Positions 1 to 12,944 are shown, numbered from the stretch's first letter. The stretch is DNA of 64,000 nucleotides from Paramacrobiotus metropolitanus (GCF_019649055.1 NW_026570303.1:310001-374000), one strand, 5' to 3'. The notes: generated from the letters alone by a model not told the origin. A program made the numbers and translations.

Positions 1-2260
1 AAAAATCCTAAGGAAAACAATACCACAGAACAGGCCGAAAAATAAAATAATAGAATAGACCCATTTTCCACTATATCAATTTAATAATTATGGGAACAGT
101 CGCATTGAATTAATATGGCCATTTCACTGCAAAAAACTTCCTACAACAACAAATCACAAGAACAAAGCTGGCACGCTTATATTCTGCTATAGTTCACTCA
201 TAAAATCTTTTTTCTGAGTGATGTCCCGGTTAATCCCGTTGCCGGCTTATTTACGGTAGTATTAAAATCTAAAGATAGACATGATTATTTACAAACATAC
301 AAAAAAAATTTTTCAAAAACTATCGAAACTCAACCGCGTTTTCACACCCAAGGGTCATTTCGCTGATTTTGTTTGTTGCTGTTAGAGGTCAGATCACGAT
401 ATCACTACTGTGTATCGTGGATGTTTTTAACTTTACCAACCCCGATAGTGTATGTCCATATAGCACGCGAATGAAATAGTAACACGCTGCCATCGATTAC
501 TTAATTAAATGGGCATGGATATTATACTGCCCCGCAGCGATACTGCATGTTTATATACGCGCTTCTGTTATCGTGTATGCATATTTATGGAGCACGCACA
601 TTATAACCGAGAGTGGTGACTATCGGATATTATTTACACAGTTTGCGGATCATATTATTGGCAAACAGGGCGCTTTTATTGTACCGCAGTCGAAATTAAT
701 CACCAACCTGAACAGCAGCCCGGCGGTATAACAAGTGCTGCCCGATGAGGAGTAATCTAATTCACCTACCGGAAGTGTGGCCGCAGACCCCGCGCTTCTT
801 AATAGTTTTGTTACTGCGGCAATTTCAAATAAATTCCCAGAATAACAAATTCACACCGATTCCGTTCCTGTGGTGCTCCTTCAGCTGTTGAAACTTGCGC
901 GTACGCAGTTTCGCTTTGTAGCGGTTTTATATTGTGGCTGGGAATGACGTGAATTACGGAGTAAAAACAAATCCCAGATACGCGAACAGTAATTGTTATT
1001 TTAGCGTGTTCGTGGAGTATTAGCACAAAATGTATCTTAATAATTATATATCTGTAAATCAATACTATGTTATTAATAATACGATATCACGTGGCAGCTG
1101 GCTTTAATAACCATTTTATATATTTGAGGTATACATAAAAAACGTTATGTTCAAAGCACATGCCGTTAAAAGCTAAACACATAAATCGCAAATATTTGTT
1201 ATTTGTTCCTTAACTTACTAATAGAAAAGTATTTTCACAAGGCCTCATTTAATAAAGACAAGTGGAGACATTTTCAGTACAAAGAGTTGGCAGTTTTTTT
1301 AATGTCTACAATTAAATTTTACGAAGCATTGTTTGGGACAGACAGATCAACGCTTCTGTAGTTTCTTTTTACTCTGGTGGCCAGTGCTTTCAGTTTCACA
1401 TGTATAAATGTATAAATTTAGCCAGGGCACAATTATGATTTCAGCAGTTTCGTTTTCCTCTTACTTCAAATAAAGAAAGAACCGATGGTGATTATAATCA
1501 TGTGTGACTTTTACGCACATGCAATGACAAGTAATCCCACCAAAAAAGCCTGGATTCTTGTTTTACTCACATTAGTAAATTTGTGGTATTTCAGCAATTG
1601 TACTGTACAGTAATAGCCCTTAGTTTGTTGCACAATGCATTCCTTAAATTTGGCGTAACTGTTTGCGGTCTATACGCATTACACGGACAAAAAAGCCCCC
1701 GACTCTACTCAATGCTAATCCACACCATGGCTGAATGGAGAGCAAACAGACAGCATATCGAACCGTGTAAAATTGATTGAGTTAAAAGGGGACCGGGTAA
1801 TCGGCAATCACAACATTATCCCAAACTCTCAACAAGATCGATGGCTTCTACTGATGTTGCCATTTAGCTGGACGACAAGCCGGCTGCCACACTTTGTACC
1901 ACTAAGCACCCCGGCGCTCTGGTAACAGCGTAAACGCCGCCGCTGCGCAGCGGTCCCTGGATCGGTGGCACGTTAGCCGTTAGGGAGATTATGGCAGCCG
2001 GAAGGGGTCCGTCTGCAGTCAATAAAGCTAGCAAATCGCTGGGTATTGTTGTTGTGTGTGTACTCGTACACATTTTGCCAGTTTACAGTATTATTGTGCG
2101 AACTTGGACACCGGAGCCGTGCGGGTTATTGCTGCACCACGCTGCGCTGACAAGTTTTTCTCGTCAAGTGCACCGGCTGGCAAACACTATGCCGGTTGTG
2201 ACTGTTTGAATTAGACAACAGAATGAACAGATACACTGGATACTTTTACTGCATCTATAT
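1..2260. other. Gene-free stretch
   Basis: AT-rich sequence with only short overlapping open frames on both strands. None has a signal peptide, a recognisable domain, or exon-like boundaries that join to a neighbour. I see no gene here. Confidence 0.5.
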
Positions 2261-2271
2261 AGTATAATTAT

Positions 2272-3041
2272 TCCGGGCTTTGCGTTGCTACTTGTATGCT
2301 ACACAACTAAGGACCCATCAATACAAGTTACGCCATGGCCGAACCCACAATGCGGCGATTCGCTGCCGCGCAAATTAGATGTGTGCTTGTGTGAGGGCGG
2401 TGCCAAAAATGCATACTCGTAAGAGCCTTACGCGTATGTATGTAACTCCACCCCCTAGCATGCATACATAAACGAAACTGATCGAACTGCCAGTGGATCT
2501 CGAAATTTCAAACGCTCGTCTTTCGTTTACTTCTCAACAGAACTTCCCAATCGACATATCAAAAGATAGAGAATTAATTTTCAAACTTTTTGGTATATAG
2601 CAAGTGGAAATCTATGGCAAACGAAGAAGTTATGGCTGTTTTAGTTTCTCATAGACTTAGCATAGGATGAAAGCAACGCCTCCTCACACGGGCCTATGCT
2701 TTGTTTACGAGAAACCAAAACAGCCATAACTTTCTTGATTTGCCATAGATTTTCACTTGCTATATTCCAAAAAGTTTGAAAATTAATTCTCTATCTTTTG
2801 GTATATCGATTGGGAAGTTCTGTTGAGAGGCAAACGAAAGAAGCGTGCTGCAAGTTTTGGGGATTGACTGGCAGTCAGGTCGGCTACTTGCATGTTTATG
2901 AGCGAGCTGGTCACATCTACACGCGTGTCGCACACCAGCTCGTTTTAAGCCATACGCACAAACCAATTTCGACGGCCGGAAGTCTTACTTATATGGATGG
3001 GTGCTAACTTGTGTGACATACAAGTTGCAACGCAAAGCCCC
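2272..3041. mobile_element. Fold-back (long inverted-repeat) element
   Basis: The two halves are inverted copies of each other. The outer ends match (GGGCTTTGCGTTGC on the left near 2274, its reverse complement near 3030), followed in each by ACTTGTATG. The best-conserved part is about 2481-2668 against 2692-2880, roughly 90 percent identical by eye, with a loop of about 24 bases near 2669-2691. Small open frames inside are just the repeat read in two orientations. The structure fits a non-autonomous fold-back or MITE-type DNA transposon. A related end sequence recurs at 60556-60735, so it is a dispersed family. No transposase is present. I could not define an exact target-site duplication. 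Confidence 0.75.
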
Positions 3042-4640
3042 TATTATACGTTACATACTGTACGTCTGCGTGTTGCGACGACAAAGAACTACGAGCAGAT
3101 CAATATTAACGCCATGTTTATGATGTTCTTGCGGTATTACTAATTATTTTGATAATTAAGTTTTTGGAATATCAAGCTCCTAGCGGTAGTTTTAGGTCAC
3201 AGGTTCGATAACTAGAATGAACGACAAAATGTATACATGTTGATGTGTACACATTTGACATTTGTCGTTTATTCCATTCATCCGGCTTGCGTTGAGTATC
3301 CCGCTGATACGTACTTGCTACAGCTGTAACTGTGGTGAATCATGGCGTTTCAGAATAAACAGCATTCGACATACGGTTCCTACCGGTGTACTGGAGTGAC
3401 GAGAAGCTTGTACATTCTAAATACAAAACTGGTACAGTGATGAACATGATGCACTCGTACAGAGAATTAACGCCTAATTTTGGCTTTGATTATCCACTGT
3501 ACTCCACATCATTTCCGGCAGAGCTCACTGTTTTGCTAGTATACTTTTCTCTCAGCCCAAAAACGCGCTAGGAAAAAAACTGACAATGACTAATGTGTAG
3601 GGCACGAGATTTCTTAAAAATGCCAGTCGAAAAAACAAGTTTTGCAAATTATCGCCAAAATGTACATAAAGAAATCAAAACAATTCAATTTACAAACGAG
3701 AATAATGCACTTCGTAAAATTACAAAATTTGCAATACTCGAAGTGGACTGCACACGGTGGGATGAAAGCATTATAGAAAAAATGGGATGACAGAAATGAA
3801 TCAAAATGGTTTGGCTGGTATCGAATTTGACAAAATAAATTTAGTATAACTTCGACTGGGCAGATTCCATATGTGTAATTTAAATTACTCAAACTACAGA
3901 TATTAATTTAGAGCTCTTACAGTTTCCTGACAACTTGTAAATACAACTATACAAGTACTGTAGCAAAAAAAACTAGTATTCGGTTATGCAACTGCGTGAA
4001 AAAGTTTTAGGCGTGATTTGCTTCAGCGTCTGCCACTCCAAATATTTACAAGCAGCTAATTAATTTTTCTCGAAATCAATGTTTGAGAGTATTTATATTA
4101 AAACTGTACATCGCAAATGTTTTATCGGATCGATTAGATCAGTAGTCAAATTAATTATGCTGCCAAGCAGCCCTGCCCAGTCCCGCACCGAAAGTGCACT
4201 TACGTCTTTTCAGAACTTCAATCTGATCAGGGTAAACCGTATATGTATAAATATAACGCTTTAACCGGCATATCCAACCGCAAGTTTTTAACTTTCAGGA
4301 GATTTGACCTGTTACTGTACTGTACATGGTACAGTACCAAATTCGTGTACATGCGCACGAAAACTACATTCTTCCACATCGTATAATTACACAATATCCC
4401 GAACGGCTTACTTGAAACTGTATTAGTTACTGTTTTGTGAAGATGATTCGGTTGACTAATACACAAGTTGTATTACTTTTCTCTTTCGCGACACTTCTGT
4501 TTCATGTTGGTGCAGTGTTTTCAAAAACAATATCGCCAGTACAGGTAACGAACTGAGCAGCGAAATAATTCTTCCGTGTAATTACTCGTGATACAAAACT
4601 AACCAATACGTTTTGCAGCTCTTGCCCCTTGTTTTCTATC
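3042..4640. other. Gene-free stretch
   Basis: Only short open frames that are not supported by splice structure or motifs. No gene is called. Confidence 0.4.
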
Positions 4641-4648
4641 AGCGAAGA

Positions 4649-4751
4649 TATTCGCCGGCGCTCGCACATCGGCACTTACAGGCCCACCTTGTGCAGGCAG
4701 TATGAATAAATGGACCTGCAAGTACCGATGTACGAGCAGCCGGCGAATTTA
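4649..4751. repeat. Imperfect inverted repeat (hairpin)
   Basis: The left arm starts ATTCGCCGGC and the right arm ends GCCGGCGAAT. Arms of about 35 nt contain the matching core CATCGGCACTTACAGG versus its near reverse complement, around a loop of about 30 nt. It could be a small MITE or a transcribed hairpin. No coding sequence overlaps it. Confidence 0.6.
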
Positions 4752-4999
4752 TTTAGGGGTATCTTATAGCATACCTATACGAACTTTTAATAAGTCTTGG
4801 TAAAAACGCGACTTCTACCACTGCTTTCGCAAAGTGTGACTGTTCTTAACCATCAAAAATTTTAAAATAATACTACTTTAAATTGACCCGAAGCTTCCAG
4901 GTTGTGCTTTTTTCAGGTTTCAACAAATCCTGCTGGTTTATTGCACCCGAATTCGGCCGGTTGTACAACCGAGAGCCGAAACGAAACCTGGACAGCTAC

Positions 5000-6330
5000 G
5001 AATGCCCGCTGCAAGATATACACCGCCGATATACAGTATCTGCCTGGTTGGTAATGTGCAGACAGTTCTACGAAGGTAGCTCAAGAAGAAAGAAGAGCTT
5101 CAACTGCTTTGTGGACAGTGTATTCCGAGAAGGTATCAATGCATGCTTGGAAGTTCTAGACCAGACGGGAGAAGCTAAAATTGATCTCGCACCCCATTCG
5201 ATTGCTAGGAAGTCCTTGATAATACATAGCTGCATTTGCCGGTTATCATGTCCAAACACTGCACTTGTACTGGTAGAGAACGGCTCTCTGGCAAACCTGA
5301 GGAAGTCATATAAATAAATTATTATCTGGTCTAGCATGGTTCCGCACAACTACTTCGATTATCCTGTGCATTCTGAAAGGTAAAGTTTCACTAGCGGCCT
5401 AGCGCACATACAGATATCTACGAAAAGAAATCGTTCAAATTACTAGATTATGCTTACCGGTTCTTTATCTCCCGGTCCAGATAAAGACTCGTTCTTTCCG
5501 CCAAAAATATTGATTCTCTTAAATTCTACAGTTGTTGTTCGATGGTCCCAGAAATAAATTGTATTTGCCACCGTTATCGGGCGATAAAATAAAACGGATG
5601 AATCGGAAATATAAAGAGGGCGCGAGGCTTGTCTTGAATAATATTATAATTCCATACGAAAGCATTAACGGAGGCGCCATCTACGTGAGAATCGGTTGTC
5701 TGACAAATTATTCCATACTTCCTTATGGCAATAAAACGATACAAGAATTTACCGTGGATTTCATCAGGCAGCATACTTTTGCTTTGTGTGGTGGTCGCTG
5801 CATTGAAGAGTTGAATGGATACCAAATTTCTATGCACTAGTGGTACGTTACAACGGATGTGCCACGACCGTTCGGGATCCGCGATCATATGAAAAAGAGT
5901 ACTTGGGTCTCGGAAACCGTTTTGACATTGGTCGTTTGCTCCAGTCCTCCACCATGGCATCTCGTTGTGGATAAGTGTATGAGTAATTCACTGGCGCATA
6001 TCCTTTCCGCGGTATTCGTGCACAAGCAGTGCTGAATGCAGGATGTGAGATCTAACGGCAGCGAACTCTCTAGAAATGGCAGACCTCCGTCGATCACCGT
6101 TGTCACGAAGCGTGTATTTGGCATGTTATAGATGTCGACCACATGCCCACCCTCTTGGAGCCATACATTTTGCAGATCCATAACAAAGTTAGCTAGCTCC
6201 AGCATAATACAGCCAAGACTCCAGATGTCTGTCTTTCTTCCTGGTATTTTATCTGACACTCCAGCAAATTTCTTGACCATTTCTGGTGACATGTATTGTG
6301 TGGTGCCTCGCAGTGTTACTTCCACAGAAC
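5000..6330 (-). pseudogene. Kinase-kelch fusion, copy 1 (degenerate)
   Basis: Remains of the same gene as the copies at 6910-9160 and 10783-12944. From 6325 it encodes a kinase C-lobe with GTTQYMSPEMVKK (activation loop and APE-like SPE) and DIWSLGCIMLELA. Frame is lost in a T tract near 5887, resumes as the linker/propeller region (HMIADPERSWHIRCNVPLVH), and is lost again near 5610 before a segment with IYFWDHRT. A further decayed kelch exon is recognisable from about 5349 down to about 5070: MCGTMLDQIIIYL matches VCGALLDHRIIYIA of copy 2, and the following bases align with copy 3 only across stops and frame changes. No N-lobe exon is found upstream. The plus-strand open frame at 4883-5317 is antisense to this relic. 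Dead gene. Confidence 0.8.
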
Positions 6331-6333
6331 ACA

Positions 6334-6909
6334 GTATAAGTTATGGGTTACTTTTTTCAGTTCTCTATGCTTTGCTTTGCGCTTTTAACACTCAACAGCT
6401 TTCTGGGCCACAAACATCTTCGTTTTATCTTGAACGACATTCTCAAATTTCGGAACGGCGGCTGTCAGTATTTCCTGTTGTAGGCTGTAATGCTCCCACA
6501 CACTTTTATGCATTTTAATGTTTGCTACCTACATTCAAGATGTTCAGTTCGCTTTTTAATTCCTGGGTTAGCAAGTCCTCCTACAGAAGAGCCTCATTTT
6601 TTTCCAGATGGTATAATTCGTTTTTACTACTGGTAACTGCACCTTGAGCTTGAAGTACTTAATATTACCCAGTATTCTTGGAGAAATTATTGTCGCACTT
6701 TTGCAGTGACAGTGTCACACTGTTCCACACTCATTAGCATATACATATACGAGTATCACATGTACTATGTAATCTCTGTGCCAGAATGATGAGAATATGC
6801 ATTAACTAACATACGTACAATAGTGTCCTGCCTCGGAAATACGTACTTTGCTAACTGTAATCAACTCACAGAGCAGTTGCTACAATAGATCAAATTACTT
6901 TGAAACAGT
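6334..6909. other. Intergenic, no gene seen
   Basis: Spacer between kinase-kelch copies 1 and 2. No extra kinase exon could be recognised. Confidence 0.4.
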
Positions 6910-9160
6910 TTACAGTATTGCGCTTCTTGTGCGAAAATATTTTGGCGAAAATCTAGAAGCGCCGGAAAATATCGGGAACGGCCAGAGATCAGAATCTGCT
7001 ACTCGAAGGTCCACTTCCGACCATCGATCACTGTCAATATCGTATCTTTCCATTGTTTTAACCACTGTACCTCCCCAGCCGCGACCGCCAAAAACGTATA
7101 TATGGCCATCCATTGCGAACGCACAGTGAAAGCATCGCGCTTGCAGTAGAGGACCTATTTTTTTCCAGCGACGAGTATCCATGTCAAGTCTATACTCTAT
7201 AGCACGTTTTTAAGATTCTTTGGCGGGTACCGGCAGCAACCCCACCCAACATGTAGATTTTGCCTTGGAGTGCTATCAATTCACACCCAATTCGATCGTT
7301 AGGAAGCCCATACAAACATTTCCACTCCCCCGTTGACGTATCATAACAATGGAATTGTGTTGAATCCCTTGTTGGCCACGCTACTGATGCTGCTATATAG
7401 ATTATTCTATGATCCAGCAGTGCTCCACACACTATGCTATCCATCCTGTTCATTATAAAAAGGTCAGTTAGCCACGCTAAAACATAACTATGTACTTCGA
7501 ATCTCAGTAATATATCGGTCACGTTTTGCACCTATACAATTACCGGTATGTCTTGTACAAGTTAAAACATACAATGTACAAATGTAGCTCTTACTGTCGC
7601 TTATCTTCTGGTCCAGCTATGGACTCGACTCTCCCGTTCAAGATGTTGACTCTTTTGAAATCCATGTCTACTGCTCGTTGGTCCCAGAAATAAAGCATAT
7701 TCTCCACTGTTATCGGATGGTAGAACAAACTAGAAGAATCCGAGATATAAAGAGTCCGTGAGGTCTGTTTTGCGGTATTCCACACAAATGTATTAACGCT
7801 GCCACCTTCCAGGTGAGAATCGGTAGTTTGGCAGATAACTCCTTGTTTACCTATGGCAACATAGGGATACAGGAAGTTCCCATGGATATGGCTAGGCAGC
7901 AAAGTTTTACTCAAAGTGCTGGTCCATACATTATAGCACTGCATCGATACCAAGTCTCTGTGCACGAGTGGTACGTTGCAACGTACATGCCACGACCGAT
8001 CAGGATCGGCGGTAAAATGAAAGAAAGCTACATGCTTTGCGGAAAGAGTGTCCACATTGAGCGCCTGTTCCAGTCGTCTCACTCCACCATGGAACCTTGT
8101 TGCAGATAGGTAGGAGACTAGTTCATTGGCGGATATCCTCTTCTCACTTTTCGGACGTAGGCAGTCCTGAATACAAGATGCCAAATCAACGGACAAAGAA
8201 CTGTCTATAAATGGCACACCTCCATCAATGACCATTGTAAAGAAACGCGTATTTAACATATTTCCAGGTTCGACTACTTTCCCATTCTTTTGGATCCATA
8301 GGTCCTGTAATTTCATTGCACAGTTGGCTAGCTCGAGCATAATGCAACCGAGACTCCAAATATCCGTTTTCCTTCCCGGGATTTCATTCGACACACCCGC
8401 AAATTTCTTGACCATTTCCGGTGACATGTATTGTGTGGTGCCTCGCAGATGCGTTACGTCTACCGAACATGTGACACTACGCTGCATTTCCACTAGGTCA
8501 TCCAGATCGCCGATTCGCAATATGCTGCGGGCCGCGGCCATGCTCCGCTTTCTTGATAAGAACATTCTCTGGCTTTAAATCACTGTGGATAATATTATTG
8601 TGGTGCAGATAGTCGAGTCCACTAGCGATTTCTGTCATATAGCGCAGAGCCAGTCTGTATTCCAGGACTTGCTCGTTCTCCTTTAGTTTTTTTATGGATG
8701 ACGCCAGGTCACCATCTAAATTAATAAGACTGTTTACAGTAAGTATCTGAAACACACAGCTAAGTAACTATGTAAATGTAAATTATGAAATATTCCTACT
8801 GTAGCATGAAATTGCACAAATCGACGCACCTTGGTAGTAATCCATCAGTAGCTCGACATAATCTCCTCCTGGTGCGTTGAAAAAAGTTACTTTATGGTAT
8901 GACACAAGGTTTGCGTGTCGCAAGGTAAGAAGGGTATTTAATCTCCCACGCCGCTTGATCCAGTCGGAAAAAACCGACTGACCTGCTGAATCTGTTCTTC
9001 GGTACAAATGGACCACCTTTACGGCCACGATCGTATCTCCAGTGAAATCTCCCGCATCTGTAACCACTGCTTTGTAGACTATTCCGTACGTGCCTTTTCC
9101 AATGTAGTCAGCGCCTTCGTAGTGATACCGGCAACTGCTACCGAATGCCTCTGACTCCAT
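6910..9160 (-). pseudogene. Kinase-kelch fusion, copy 2 (two frameshifts)
   Basis: Three exons read on the minus strand: 9160-8830, 8715-7595 and 7445-6910, with GT-AG introns of 114 and 149 nt. Exon 1 carries the kinase N-lobe (GKGTYGIVYK glycine loop, VAVK lysine). Exon 2 has IIHSDLKPEN (catalytic loop with S in place of R), IGDLDDL in place of DFG, GTTQYMSPE and DIWSLGCIMLELA, then the start of a beta-propeller. Exon 3 has kelch motifs (YMLGG, IYVFGG, MERYDIDSDRW). Compared with copy 3 there are two insertions of 7 nt each, near 8530 (between AEH and IGDLDD) and near 7190 (after LKTCYR, a visible tandem duplication). Both break the frame. Without these 14 bases the exons total 1974 nt, or 658 codons. 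It is probably a recent pseudogene, or an assembly problem. Confidence 0.75.
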
Positions 9161-10782
9161 GGCAAATTTCCCGAACTACCGTATCAAAATACAATAAAAA
9201 TTATAAAACACAACTCAACTTTGCAACGCATTTATAGCTTACATGTGCTGAATCCTTTGCTTTACTTCTTCCAAACTTAATAAGACAGAAAGAATGTAAA
9301 AATAAAATTACGTGGCGGTGGCACCATAAAATCATAAAACCGATGTTATAACTAGCAACGACAAAAGTCCTTATATCGGAGTTTCGCTACAATTTCGCCC
9401 TTATCTGTTAATTTCGCCCTTATCTGTTATGTAATTCACATTTCTAATCAAACTAAGTAAAAGTAAAACCCACAAGCAAACTGGTAAACACTTAGTTCGT
9501 AAACTCCACCTGACATCCTTTCAGTTGGTTTCCACAGTTAAGATAAGATAAGGTAATCCTTTACAAGCCGCTGACAGGGCATTCAAAGAATGACGTCAAA
9601 TATTCACAGTTAATCAGACTTCAAGAGCATCGAATCGGTGAGGGCTTGTTAAATATTATCGGAGACACTGCGGCTGAGATACTTTGAGCAGGTAGATAGA
9701 TACAATTGTTGTAGATACAGTTGCCTCCCCTTTCTGTTGCTGGCATACATATTGTCCTATTTTAGTGCGCAAAGACCAGCCATGCAGTTATACAAAATTG
9801 GTAACTGAGGCGTATCAACGGCTCCTGAGTTGGTAACTGAGGTAACAGAAGCGTCCAATCAGCTTTTGCTACTTCATTCTTTTTAGGCCCCTTTGTGATG
9901 TGCAGGTCGGCTTGCCCTTTTTGCGGCGCCAAAATGTTGCCTTGTTGTCAATTACGTAGCACTTTGTTTGATTATTTTCGTGAAATTGTGAACTACATGT
10001 ATTGACGATCTTTGAATTGTACCACCTACAGGACAATAAAGCCTGAGACACAGACATATAGATTTCTAGATACCACGACCTGTATCTAGATTTCTAGATC
10101 TTTGTTGCCTCGATCAAAAGAAACTGCATACATCAATGCCGGTATCCCGGGCAGAATGAACGGAAACCACTGCTGTAATTGGAAAGCCCATGCTCTAAAA
10201 TGCGGCCAGGCAGTGTCGGGTTTTAAGAAACATCTGGGAATCACAATACGAGTACTTCACACAATGTTCTATCGTCCTTCATATTTGACCCCTGCATAGT
10301 ATTTCTTTTCAATTCCACCTTTGATGGCACAAAACTGAGAAGGCGCCAGAAGATTCGTAGAAGCATGCAACTCGCCAGAAGAAAGACGAGCACTATCGTT
10401 TTTCGAACTTAAACTGCTACTTAGTATTCTGCTTCTCAAACCACCACTCTTGATCTCAAAGACTCCAACCACCACCCACGCTCGCAATTATTGTTACGGT
10501 ACTTAGTAATTAAGTAAACTTTCTGCATGTGTGCCTACATGAATAACAATTTAAACATCCGTGTTCTTACAGAATAACGCAACACTGTGGATCACATTGA
10601 ACGATGCGGGCATATGGTAACAGCAAAATCTGTAAGTGTAAGAGCATTGTTAACAAAAGGTTACAAAAGGTTCATTCCGGTTCCCAAGCTTTATTTTTTA
10701 TCTTAAGCCAAAAAATTTGATGTGAACATTTTTCCACTGCCTAATCCAAAGAATTCAGTAGTTTTAGAGTCTGAACCACTTT
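9161..10782. other. Upstream/intergenic region of kinase-kelch copies
   Basis: About 1.6 kb without a supported gene. It contains a 20-bp tandem duplication (TTTCGCCCTTATCTGTTA repeated, about 9392-9431) and several GATA-type words (AAGATAAGATAAGG near 9541). The small open frames have no recognisable features. Confidence 0.4.
9392..9431. repeat. 20-bp tandem duplication
   Basis: Two adjacent copies of a 20-bp unit containing TTTCGCCCTTATCTGTTA, about 230 bp upstream of the start of kinase-kelch copy 2. It could be a regulatory duplication. The function is unknown. Confidence 0.7.
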
Positions 10783-12944
10783 CTACAATACGGCGCTTCT
10801 TGTGCGCAGATATCTAGGCGCGAATGCAAAAATGTCAGAAGCTATCATCTTTGACCAGGGGCTACTCTCCGACGCGTGTAAGTTCACTTCTGACCAGCAA
10901 TCATTTTGGACATCATATCTTTCCATCGTCTTTAATAGTGTACCTTTCCGGCCTCGACCGCCAAAAACGTAGATTTCATCATTCATCACGAATGCGCAGT
11001 GGCAGCCCCGTGCTTGAAGTAGGGGACTAATTTTTGTCCGTCGCAGCGATTCTAGATCAAGGCGATAACATGTTTTTAAGGCACGATGACCGATTTGTCC
11101 GATACCAGCAACAATTCCCCCTAACAGATAGAGTTTTCCATGGAGCGCTACCAGCTCAAAGCCCACTCGATCGTTAACTAGTCCCTGGATGCACCTCCAT
11201 TCGCCAGTTATTGTATCGTAACAATACATCCGTGTAGAATCCTTGTTAAACCCACCTGATACCAGTGCAATGTAGATTAATTGATGATCCACAATGGCTC
11301 CACACAATATGCGGTTTACCCTGTTTGATAAGAAAGGTCAAAATTAGAGCGCGGTTTCAGAGTGACGAATATAGGTACGAAAAGAGATGGCTTACGTAAG
11401 CGGAACTGTACACTCACCGTACTGTAATTTCGGGTCCCGCTATGGACTCTACGCTTCCGTCTAAAGTGTTAGCCTTTTTAAATTCAGCAAACGTTGCTCG
11501 TTGATCCCAGAAGTAAATCATATTCCCAACCATTATCGGGCGATAAAACAAAAGGGAGGAATCGGAAATATAGAGAGGACGTGAGGTTTGGCTCGCTATA
11601 TTCCACACAAACGTATTAACGCTGCTGTCATCCTGATGGACATCAATAGTTTGACAGATCGTTCCTTGTTTTCCAATGGCAATAAAGGGATACAAGAATT
11701 CGCCGTGGATATCGTCAGGCAGCAACCCTTTGCTTATAGTGTTGGCCGAAACATTAAACAGCTGTACAAATACCAAGTTTCGGTGCACCAGTGGCACATT
11801 CGAACACCTATGCCAACAACACCGACCGGGATCCGCGATCATATGGAAAAAAATTACATGTTTCCCAGAAGTGATGTCCACACTTGACGTTTGATCCAGT
11901 CGCCTACCATGGTATCTCGCTGCGGATAAGTATAAGACTAATTCATCGGCGGATATCCTCTCCTCAACGTTTGTGCATAGACAGTACTGAATGCAAGATG
12001 CCAAATCCAAAGGAAGCGAAATGTCTAGAAACGGCACGCCTCCATCGATAACCATTGTCAAAAAGCGGGTGGTTGGCATACGAGTATTGGAAACTTCGAC
12101 GGCCTGCCCATCCTTCTGAATCCATACGTCCTGTAGATTCATAGCACAATTAGCCAGCTCCAGCATAATGCAGCCGAGACTCCAAATATCTGTTTTTCTG
12201 CCCGGTATTTCATTCGACACGCCAGCAAATTTCTTGACCATTTCCGGTGACATGTACTGTGTGGTGCCTCGCAGATGCGTAACATCGACCGAACAGGTAA
12301 CACTGCGCTGCATTTCAACAAGATCATCCAAATCGCCGATTTGCAATGTATCTCGGTTATGCTCTGTTTTCTTTACAAGCACATTTTCTGGCTTGAGGTC
12401 ACCGTGGATTATGTTATTCTTATGTAGATATTCGAGTCCGCAGGCGATTTCGATCATGTAGCGAAGAGCTAGCCTGTATTCAAGCGGTTTCCCATTCTCT
12501 TTCACCTTTTTTAATCGACGATGCTAAATCTCCATCTAAAATAATAAAACATCATGCTACAAAGCAGTTAGCAGACTAACGTCAAAATAATTCAATTGTA
12601 AATCGAGGTGTACCACGATAAAAATCCATCATAAGCTCGACATACTCTCCTCCTGGCGCGTTAAAAATGGTTACTTTATGGTATAGCACAAGGTTTTCGT
12701 GCCGCAAGGTAAGAAGCGTATTTAATCTCGCTCGTCGTTTGTTCCAATCGGCCAAAACCGGGTTGCTTGCTGAATCTGCTCTTCGGTGCAAATGGACAAC
12801 TTTTACGGCAACAATCTGCTCTCCACCAAAATCACCCGAATCGGTAATCTGCGCTTTATATACTATACCATACGTGCCTTTACCAATGTAGTCAGCTCCT
12901 TCGTAGCGATATTGGCAACTGCTACCGAACGACTCAGATTCCAT
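10783..12944 (-). CDS. Kinase-kelch fusion protein, copy 3 (one extra base)
   Basis: Exons 12944-12614, 12535-11418 and 11320-10783, with introns of 78 and 97 nt and GT-AG ends. Exon sizes and phases match copy 2. The predicted order is: protein kinase domain, about residues 15-280 (GKGTYGIVYK at about 21, AVK48, IIHGDLKPEN at about 150, GDLDD in place of DFG, SPE, DIWSLGC); a linker with NVPLVHR; then a kelch beta-propeller (YLLGG, IYVFGGRG, MERYDVQNDCWSEV), ending RTRSAVL. Catalytic Lys, HxD Asp, Asn and the first Asp of DFG are kept, so activity is possible, but Gly of DFG is Asp. The family is unassigned, with a MAP3K/WNK-like feel. One extra base near 12508 breaks the frame between SSIKK and KENGK. 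Without it the exons total 1986 nt (661 aa). It is either a very young lesion or a sequencing error. It is the most intact of the three tandem copies. Confidence 0.75.

Noticed and set aside
4883-5317. 144-codon plus-strand open frame
   Set aside because: It is antisense to the kelch exon of the kinase-kelch pseudogene and has no domain of its own.
8500-8560. A tiny intron to explain the frame change in kinase-kelch copy 2
   Set aside because: The extra 7 bases have no GT-AG ends, and copy 3 lacks them, so an insertion is simpler.
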